Positions 57,477 to 64,000 of a DNA stretch of 64,000 nt are shown piece after piece (within the stretch, counting starts at the first letter, position 1; each line of letters opens with the position of its first letter). A program made the translations under genes and the position numbers. The notes beneath the pieces were generated by a model. It did no database searches and had not been told where the DNA came from. It saw nothing but the letters and a program-made list of their open reading frames with translations. Source of the stretch: Taudactylus pleione (Eukaryota; Chordata; Amphibia; Anura; Myobatrachidae); NCBI GenBank assembly GCA_031769625.1, contig JAUIMM010000135.1, positions 1,137,001 through 1,201,000 of the forward strand, given 5' to 3'.

Positions 57477-57830
57477 GGCATGATGAATGCCTCCAATACA
57501 GGAATTGAACTTGCAGTGAGTTCAATCCTTAAATATCACAGGGGATATGTTTCCCTTGATGAATAGACCCCCCGGTGTCCTTCAAACAGCCGCGGGGGCA
57601 GGGGGGGGTTAGGTTAGGGGCTCCAGGGGGGGACTTAGGGCTAGGCACCCCGCCGGGAGGTTAGAGTTAGGCTAGGGGGAGGGAGGGTTAGGCACCCCCG
57701 GGGGGAGGTTAGGGATAGGCACCCCCCCCGGGAACTTAGGTTTAGGCGGCGGGGAAGGGGGGGTTAGGTTTAGGCACTTAGAGGGGGATTAGGGTTAGGC
57801 CCCCTAAAGGAGGGTTAGGATCATACCGAA
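57477..57830. repeat. G-rich TTAGG-like repeat
   Basis: Degenerate GGGGGGTTAGGTTTAGGCAC words (57600-57810), related to 35830-35920. G runs of eight or more could form quadruplexes. Confidence 0.7.
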
Positions 57831-58860
57831 TGCGATGCTGGAGGGAGGCAGTACAGGAACTGGAGGGAGGCAGTACAGGAGCACACTCCTCCCAACAACA
57901 CAAATGCATTTTGTGCTGGCATATTTTAGACCTAGAAACTTGGTAATTACAAAATCTAATTGCCTGCACATAGCAGTTAGTGTAAGTCACAGATCACATC
58001 ACATTTATCAGCACTAGGCTCTATTTACTACAATCCGCATTTAAAATGCGGTTGTAGTGTGCTATTTCCGAGTAAATGTGCATTGCGAATTTAGGAAATA
58101 TCACAGGGATTTATGAAAAAAAAACCTTGCAGAGACCGAGCTTGTGATAAAGCTCTGTCCCTGCGAATCACATCTGCAAACTTCTCCCTGTAGACTGTGT
58201 CTGCGCATGCAACCGCTGCCAGATACCGCAACCCCCCCATCGCGACTTACCTCCGGTAATCGGTGCTCTGGTGATGTCCTTTGGAGCACCGGTCAGCTGG
58301 TCTCACATCCTGCACTCCACGATCCCGGTCAGTTGTTCTATGCAGCAGCTGACCAAGGTCACGGTGCAAGAGCCAGGAGACCAGATGACCGGAGCCCAAG
58401 AGGGCATCATCAGAGCACCAATCACCCTGGATGCAGGTAAGTTTGTTTTCTTTTCTTTTTTGCAGTGACCAGCTTGTGCTCTGTTTAGAACACAGAGCTA
58501 ATCACAGGGGCCCGGCTCCTGGCTCTGCTCTGGCCGTTAGAGCAAAGCAGGGGTTGGGGAACCTGGGGAGACCCTGGATAACCCCACCTGCAGGTGGCAT
58601 TATTATTACAGGGCTTCCCCCGGTATTTTATTACATTTTATTTTTAGTAAATCTCAGGCAGATCACATTTCCTATTACAGTTATGGGAAATGCAATCTGT
58701 TTACTAAAATATGTGATAATTAGGGCTTGGAGTAGAATTTTACGAATTGTACTCCAATTACCCTTTAGTAAATTGATGTGAATCTAAAATAATGTGAAAA
58801 CTGTGTTAAAACACCCTTTTTCACTTTATTTTAGTAAAAATAATGTTATTAAATAGATAT
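57831..58860. repeat. Repeat module with unassigned parts
   Basis: Contains ATTTACTACAATCCGC (58026) and its distant inverted partner near 58680-58760 (GTTTACTAAAATATGTG). No host exon recognised. Confidence 0.4.
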
Positions 58861-59000
58861 CTTGGAGAGAGATAAAATGGAGAAGTTGCCCAAAGCAACC
58901 AATTAGCTTCTAACTGTCATTTATCTAGTAGTCTTTGAAATGACAGTTGGAAGCTGATTGGTTGCTTTGGGCGACTACTCTGCTATATCACTCTCCAAGG
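58861..59000. mobile_element. Palindromic MITE bearing CCAAT motifs
   Basis: Ends CTTGGAGAGAGATA and TATCACTCTCCAAG. Arms with CAAAGCAACCAATTAGC and GCTGATTGGTTGCTTTG. Confidence 0.75.
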
Positions 59001-59338
59001 CCTGATTCATCTCCCCTCTAGTCTGACAGGAACTCTGCATTCTTCTCAGAGGTTAATACATGGGTGTACAATGCACTCATTAAACACTAGCATGAAACAC
59101 AACTCTAAAATGCTGTATATACATTAACTATCCATGGGGAACCGTTCTCTCCCAGTATTAACCCATACGACTACCACCATTTGCTGTGATTCCCTTACGC
59201 AGTCAAATTTCATTTTCAGGCAGTCAAAATTTTGCGCCTTTAAGGTCTGGTAACAGGCAATTTTTTTTATGTTACTCCCTTATAATGTAACTCAGTTAAG
59301 CACTTTATTGAATAGTGGCAGATTTATCAATGAGTGAT
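59001..59338. other. Unassigned sequence
   Basis: Nothing recognised. Confidence 0.4.
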
Positions 59339-59466
59339 ACTCTTTTATCACTCATTAATTATCTTAAATGGTGCTCCAACCAATCAGCTTCTGTCATTTT
59401 TCAAACACACGACAGTTAGGAGCTGATTGGTTGGAGCACCATGTAAGATAAGTAACGAGTGATAAG
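59339..59466. mobile_element. Palindromic MITE bearing CCAAT motifs
   Basis: Arms TAAATGGTGCTCCAACCAAT and ATTGGTTGGAGCACCATGTA with flanking ATCACTC/GAGTGAT. Same plan as 45624-45817. Confidence 0.75.
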
Positions 59467-59570
59467 AATTTAATTTGATAAAAAAATCTGGGCGAGTATA
59501 ACACACGAACCCATCTTAGCGTCCACAACTCTGGGTAATGGTAAACAGGTATTTGGTGGAAAACATTCTG

Positions 59571-59806
59571 TGTGTGTGTGCGAGAGGGGGAGAGAGAGAG
59601 CGAGGGAGGGGGGGAGAGAGAGAGAGAAAGAGAGAGGGAGGGGGGGAGAGAGAGAGAAACAGAGAGAGAGGGGGGAGAAAGAGAGAGGGAGGGGGGAGAG
59701 AGAGAGAGAGGAAGGGGGGAGAGGGAGCCGCAGGCAGAGTAGGAGAGGGAGGGGGACGCAGGCAGAGTAGGAGAGGGAGGGGAGGTGAGAGGGAGAGAGA
59801 GAGATT
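59571..59806. repeat. (GA)n/GGGGA polypurine microsatellite
   Basis: About 235 bp almost free of pyrimidines on the plus strand, mixing GAGAGA with GGAGGGGG. Frames on both strands are artefacts. Confidence 0.93.
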
Positions 59807-59892
59807 TGTGAATTTTTAATGATTTTAAATTCGCATTCTAGGCTTAATAACCCATTATCTCCCAGGTGCATTGACGCACCATGTCATAAACG

Positions 59893-60198
59893 CGGGTATC
59901 CACTAGCCAACAATGAAGGACTGAACGATAACGAAGTCGTTCATTATACTGTGCAGTGCCCACACTGAGCGATATGTCGTTCAGTGCAGGCACCCTCCCT
60001 CATCCCCGAAAATGCTCAACCTGATGATATCGTCAGGTTGACCGTCATGTTCGGGCGATAAGTGATGCCGACAACGACCAGCGGGAGCGCGCATCGCTGG
60101 TCGTTGCCGACATATCCACTGCACAATTAATGAACGACTGAACGATAATGATGTCGTTATCGTTCAATCGTCCATTTATATTGGCAAGTGGATACCCG
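59893..60198. mobile_element. MITE with CGGGTATCCACT ends
   Basis: The left end GCGGGTATCCACTAGCCAACAA pairs with the right end TATTGGCAAGTGGATACCCG. GAACGA/TCGTTC words alternate inside. Confidence 0.75.
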
Positions 60199-60203
60199 AC
60201 CTT

Positions 60204-60475
60204 AAGGCCCCCATACATTACCAACGGATCACGGCGATCCTGCGATAGGGTCGTAAACGCCGATCCGCCGGTCGGAAATTCCCTACCAGCGGACATCAAT
60301 GTTCCGTTGCAAGATCGCAGAAATTTTACATGTTAAATTTCACCGATTTGACTATCACGATCATTTGTTGATCTTATCTGTGAAATCCAACATGTTGGAT
60401 TTCTGCGATCCTGCGATGGCGGGATTCAGCATCGCAGAATCGCGGAAATCCATCTCAGATGGATGGGGGGGCCTT
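60204..60475. mobile_element. MITE with AAGGCCCCCATAC ends
   Basis: The left end AAGGCCCCCATACAT.. pairs with GATGGGGGGGCCTT at the right. The interior repeats GCGATCCTGCGAT words. It ends 55 bp before the PTPRCAP exon. Confidence 0.65.
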
Positions 60476-60530
60476 CAGTCAGGCTGTACAGGTGGCTATA
60501 ATTGCACTTATCCCATCTCTCTCTCCTCAG

Positions 60531-60896
60531 GTGACCCTATGTATGAGTACTTCCTCTATCCTGCTCCTGACGCTGCAGGTCTCACTAGCCTCATCCAGTA
60601 CAAAGGAGGGCAGTGACAGCACAGTAACGGTCGTCTTTCTTGTACTGCTGCTGATTGTACTCTGTATTGCTCTCGCCTTGGCATGGAAGAGACTCATCCG
60701 CACTGACGGTGGCGAAGGCTACCATCCGCAGAAGCTGTGGGGAAGAGCACAGGAAATGGTGCAGAATGCAAAGAGTCAATGGAATCGCGAGGAAGACGAA
60801 GAAGAAGAAGAAGAGGGAAGCATAGGAGACGATAACCAAGATGAAGTCGAGGAGTCATCCCCGCATGAGGAGGAGCCAGATATCACAGCTTTATGA
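60531..60896 (+). CDS. PTPRCAP: PTPRCAP, last coding exon
   Basis: Adaptor that binds the CD45 phosphatase (PTPRC) in lymphocytes. Open from the splice acceptor CTCTCTCTCCTCAG (60517-60530) to TGA 60894. The start is taken at ATG 60543 because it opens a signal peptide (MSTSSILLLTLQVSLA); the twelve bases before it may be 5' UTR spliced from an upstream exon. This gives 117 residues: signal about 1-16, a short outside segment, a membrane helix about 27-48 (VVFLVLLLIVLCIALALAW), a basic KRLIR stop-transfer, YHPQKLWGR, then an acidic tail with a Glu run (about 73-81) and the ending DITAL. The mammalian protein has the same plan (ALAW plus RRL, YHPAR, LWGR, final TAL) but about 206 residues; the frog-type tail is shorter. 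No repeat was seen within the exon. Confidence 0.85.
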   Translation: MTLCMSTSSILLLTLQVSLASSSTKEGSDSTVTVVFLVLLLIVLCIALALAWKRLIRTDGGEGYHPQKLWGRAQEMVQNAKSQWNREEDEEEEEEGSIGDDNQDEVEESSPHEEEPDITAL

Positions 60897-61209
60897 CAGG
60901 ACTGAGTGGATAATGTGGGAGGAATCTTAAATGTGAATTTTGAAGCGGTTACTTAATTTCCCATGTACATGAATCTACATTCAGCCAAAGAATGTTTATC
61001 AGATATAATGAAATTATCAATGATAGAATTACACCGGTACGTTTTGTTTTTTTTTCCCTTTCCCTGTATTTTAGAATTGTTAAAGTAAATTTTTTCAGTT
61101 ACTATTCAAATTTTTTTTTTTTTTTTTTTAAGTTTGACACTCTATTAGGCTTCAAGTAACAGTGTCAGATGGACACATCCAAGGTATTGTGTATACATAG
61201 CATTTTTTT
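60897..61209 (+). other. Probable PTPRCAP 3' UTR
   Basis: Downstream of the stop there is T-rich sequence (runs at about 61040 and 61110) with no AATAAA until about 61789 (TTTAAATAAAACC). The 3' end is therefore undecided. Confidence 0.45.
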
Positions 61210-61466
61210 TACAGACGTGCGGGTCCGGATTTCTGATATCCGAACACACCCACATATTGGGGTCCCGAGCAGAACCGGGTCAAGGTTTGGATTCACTTTT
61301 GTGACCCGGTTAGAACAGAATCCCGGTTCGGATCTGTTGCAGGTTCGGAACTCAGATTTAAAAAACAAACTTGGGTTTTGGATTCGGACATTTTTGCTGG
61401 TTTTTTTTATTGATTTTTATCGGAATCCAAAACAAAAAAACATGAAGGGTTCGCGCACATCTCTAG
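61210..61466. mobile_element. hAT-like element fragment, TAGAGATGTGC end at the right
   Basis: The right end GGTTCGCGCACATCTCTA is the inverted form of the terminus at 32409. The left end is degenerate. Contains repeated CCGGGT/GGTTCGGA words. Confidence 0.55.
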
Positions 61467-62240
61467 TTATTTTGTTGTCTTTTTGTAGATGTGCTTTTAA
61501 TTCAGTCATAAAAAAAGACTCTGTAGTGTATGTTTAAGAAGTAAGTTTACTTTTGTTTTATAACACTTTTACTTGATTTCATATTGTGACAAGCCGGGAA
61601 TTGCAGGCCTCTGAGATACATCAAACTAGTTAATTTCCGCACAGTTGGCAGGTCAGTGAGCGCCCGCCCTTACACAAGCTTAGCTTTCCTTGGAGTCTGG
61701 GAGTTCTCTCAATAATCCGGGAGTCTCATATGCATTCCAGGACAGTAGTTTATTCGCCTTTATATCCACTGCCTTGTACTACCATTTAAATAAAACCATG
61801 TTAAAAGTTCATAGAATTGTTTAACTGTAGAAGTGAATATATCCAATAGCACTTGTGCCAGATGTGGCATGGCGTCTAGAGCCTGGCCGGGATCCTCTGG
61901 ACAACGCTGGGAGAGCACAGTCAAGAGTCAATGCAAAAGCAGTGAGGGCCTGATGAGGAAAATGTGCTGCCCCACTTCTAACTTACATCAAGTTTAAAAT
62001 GTCTGGACACCCCCAATGACTACTATCTCTCACACTCAGGGACGTGAGAATGGGAAATGCGAGCTTACTCTGACTGGTTCAATGCGAGTTTCTAACTGGA
62101 TTGCAAAATTAATTTGCAATGTGAATTTGCTAAGGAAACTTGCACCTGATTGGATTGACCCCATAGAATTTAACAGCAAATAGGAACTACTTGGCTAATC
62201 TAGTCTGTACATTGGTTGGAGCATTACAGTTGGTTTAAGG
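61467..62240. other. Unassigned sequence
   Basis: No exon of neighbouring genes was recognised. A small frame from ATG 61869 (about 43 codons) has no support. Confidence 0.35.
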
Positions 62241-62430
62241 CACAGGTTCTCAAACTCAGTTCTCAGGACCCAAACAGTGCATGTTTTCTAGGTCTCATCA
62301 CATAATAATTAGCTCCACCTGTGGATCTTTCAAAGTGTGTCAGTGAGTAATGACTACACCAGGGCACCTGCTGGGTGACCTGGAAATGTGTACTGTGTGG
62401 TGTCCTGAGGACCGAGTTTGAGAACCACTG
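62241..62430. mobile_element. hAT MITE, uninterrupted sister copy
   Basis: 190 bp, CACAGGTTCTCAAACTC to GTTTGAGAACCACTG, with exact 8-bp duplication GTTTAAGG (62233-62240, 62431-62438). It shows the intact interior that is split in 4467-5176. The two targets share TTTAAGG. Confidence 0.88.
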
Positions 62431-62564
62431 GTTTAAGGGTTAGGGTATTAGGGTTACACAGAAACAGTGAATTTTAAGGCAGATAACAACCACTTGGCCC
62501 ATCTAGTCTGTTTTTTTTAACCTTATGATAACCTCAAACCCTATTTGATCCTTATTTCTTTCTA

Positions 62565-62888
62565 AAGTGGCCCATACACGGTACGATTTTTTTACATGAT
62601 GTGCACGACTTCGATCAATCGTAACGTTCAATCGTGCACATCGTGTGTAGTTTCTGTGTGTATACGATGCTGATGCGCGTCCCCACAGTCGTATAGTTGG
62701 ATCGTAGATCTTACTGCAAAACAGTAAGATCTACGTTCTTGAATACAATGTGTAATACACTTCTATGCATCGTATAGTAAGATCGTGACGACCAATCGTA
62801 CACCATTTGACCACGTCGAATGAAGAATTTCAAGGGCAATCGTTCTACACATCTTACCAACTTTGAATCGTACCATGTATGTGGCCCT
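62565..62888. mobile_element. MITE with AAGTGGCCCATACACGGTACGAT ends
   Basis: The left end AGTGGCCCATACACGGTACG pairs with CGTACCATGTATGTGGCCCT at the right. Internal ATCGTA words in both directions. Confidence 0.8.
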
Positions 62889-63050
62889 TAAGTAGACTTA
62901 CCATATTATCCCTTTAATTTGGGACACGTGAATTATAGAGTTCCTGTGGCTGTTTAAAATCAGGTGAAATGGAGACTAGTCAGGCAGCCACAGAATCTGT
63001 GTAATTCATATGTGTCCCGAATTAAAGGGATGACATGGCAAGCCTACTTA
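62889..63050. mobile_element. Foldback MITE abutting the previous one
   Basis: AAGTAGACTTACCATATTAT and ATGACATGGCAAGCCTACTT ends, with CCCTTTAATTTGGGACACG pairing to its complement. It begins where the previous element ends. Confidence 0.75.
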
Positions 63051-63374
63051 GAAGGATACCCTTATGTCTATCCCTAACATGTTTATTTGCTCTACTGTAT
63101 TTGCCCCTAACACTTCCAATGGGAGGCTCTTCAACTTTATCTGCTATTGGGAAGACAGTGCTGGGAATAACGCCCTCTGGAGAGGAGCACCAACAGTAAA
63201 AACGGGGACAAGTACATTTTACGTTACGATTACAGAGAGTATATACTTTGAATCAAGCTATAAGAAAAGCCTACCTCTAAAACATACTGACCAACTCTCC
63301 CTGAATGTCAGAGTGAAAAAGTGGTGAAATCTCGGCTTTTCTCAGGCTGGCAAAGTAGGCAAAACAGTGATTAT

Positions 63375-63540
63375 GGGGTCAATTTACTAAGCAGTGTTAA
63401 GCAGAGATAAGGTGCCAGCCAATCAGCTCCCAACTGTCTTTTTTCAAACACAGCCTGTGAGATGGCAGTTATGAGCTGATTGGCTGGCACCTTATCTCAT
63501 TTCACTTTGTCTCCTAGCACTGCTTAGTAAATAGACCCCT
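63375..63540. mobile_element. Palindromic MITE bearing CCAAT motifs
   Basis: GGGGTCAATTTACTAAGCAG to CTTAGTAAATAGACCCC. Arms AAGGTGCCAGCCAATCAGCT / AGCTGATTGGCTGGCACCTT. A close sister of 45624-45817. Confidence 0.85.
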
Positions 63541-64000
63541 TAATGTAATAACTCTCTGCCTAACATGAAAACCCTGGGGAAAAGAATAAGGATATGAGGC
63601 TTTTATGTGCTACAAGAAAATGGCCACTGTTCTCCAGCACACTGGTGGCTACACGAGTGTCTGTGTGCCCAATGATGCGTGATATATTACAGGCAATTTG
63701 TGGAGACATGTGATCCATTACAGTGCATGCAGGGTGTTTGTGCTGTATAAGAATAGAGTCTGTGCCCACATATGAGTGATATTTTACAGGTGATTTGTGG
63801 AGATATGGATCACACTTTCTCTGTAATGGATCACACAACAATGCACAATTAGAGGGCAGTTGTGCTGGGAAATCTGTGCCCACGGATGTGTGCAGAATTA
63901 CATCAACCTGGTGGAAGGAAAAGAATTAGGAGGGGGTAATTGAAGATACTATAAAATAGGAGAGTGCAGCCTATGTTTAATGGATAGTCATGCCATTGGT
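63541..64000. other. Unassigned sequence
   Basis: No gene recognised. A phrase GATTTGTGGAGA(C/T)ATG recurs (63698 and 63793), suggesting an old local duplication. Confidence 0.4.

Noticed and set aside
63064..63327. An 87-codon frame near the end as a host exon
   Set aside because: No recognised domain, no splice-site pattern, and it overlaps unassigned sequence next to MITEs.

Overview
This window looks like nuclear DNA from a large-genome frog or a close relative. The basis is the mix of mobile elements (hAT and Tc1/mariner DNA transposons, L1/Tx1-type LINEs, Penelope-like elements with hammerhead-like ribozymes, an endogenous retrovirus) and one recognisable host exon, the last coding exon of PTPRCAP (CD45-associated protein). 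No bacterial operons, CRISPR arrays or convincing tRNA genes were seen. The species cannot be named from the sequence.

Layout. Positions 1-5500 hold short non-autonomous DNA elements, including a 133-bp-arm perfect palindrome (1170-1443) and insertions nested inside each other (4467-5176). Positions 5501-15241 are a complete but mutated class-I-like endogenous retrovirus: two LTRs about 5.6% different by eye, a tRNA-Pro-like primer site, broken gag, pro-pol and env, and a 4-bp target duplication. Positions 15242-18560 hold MITEs and two minisatellites. Positions 18560-29100 hold three LINE fragments or copies: a minus-strand tail, a 5'-truncated plus-strand copy, and a long minus-strand L1 with ORF1, a 1.7-kb spacer of tandem repeats, and an ORF2 split by another insertion. 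Positions 29100-43700 are mostly unassigned sequence, MITEs, minisatellites and hAT insertions. A nearly intact Tc1-type transposon lies at 43769-45412. Positions 47134-52465 are a Penelope-like complex: inverted terminal repeats broken by a hAT element, two 5'-truncated copies joined back to back, two hammerhead-like motifs, a 5S rRNA-like segment and a cluster of YY1-like motifs. Positions 53661-60475 are nested MITEs and repeat modules. The PTPRCAP exon is at 60531-60896, followed by more MITEs to the end.

How the parts relate. Apart from PTPRCAP, nearly everything recognised derives from selfish elements, mostly broken. Insertion order can be read from interrupted elements and target-site duplications: hairpin MITE inside hAT MITE, hAT inside minisatellite, hAT inside a Penelope terminal repeat, retroelement-like insert inside L1. 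Anything between PTPRCAP and its unseen first exon would be intron; the direction of the exon (+) places that upstream. Coordinates of repeat edges are read by eye and may be off by a few bases unless a target duplication is given.
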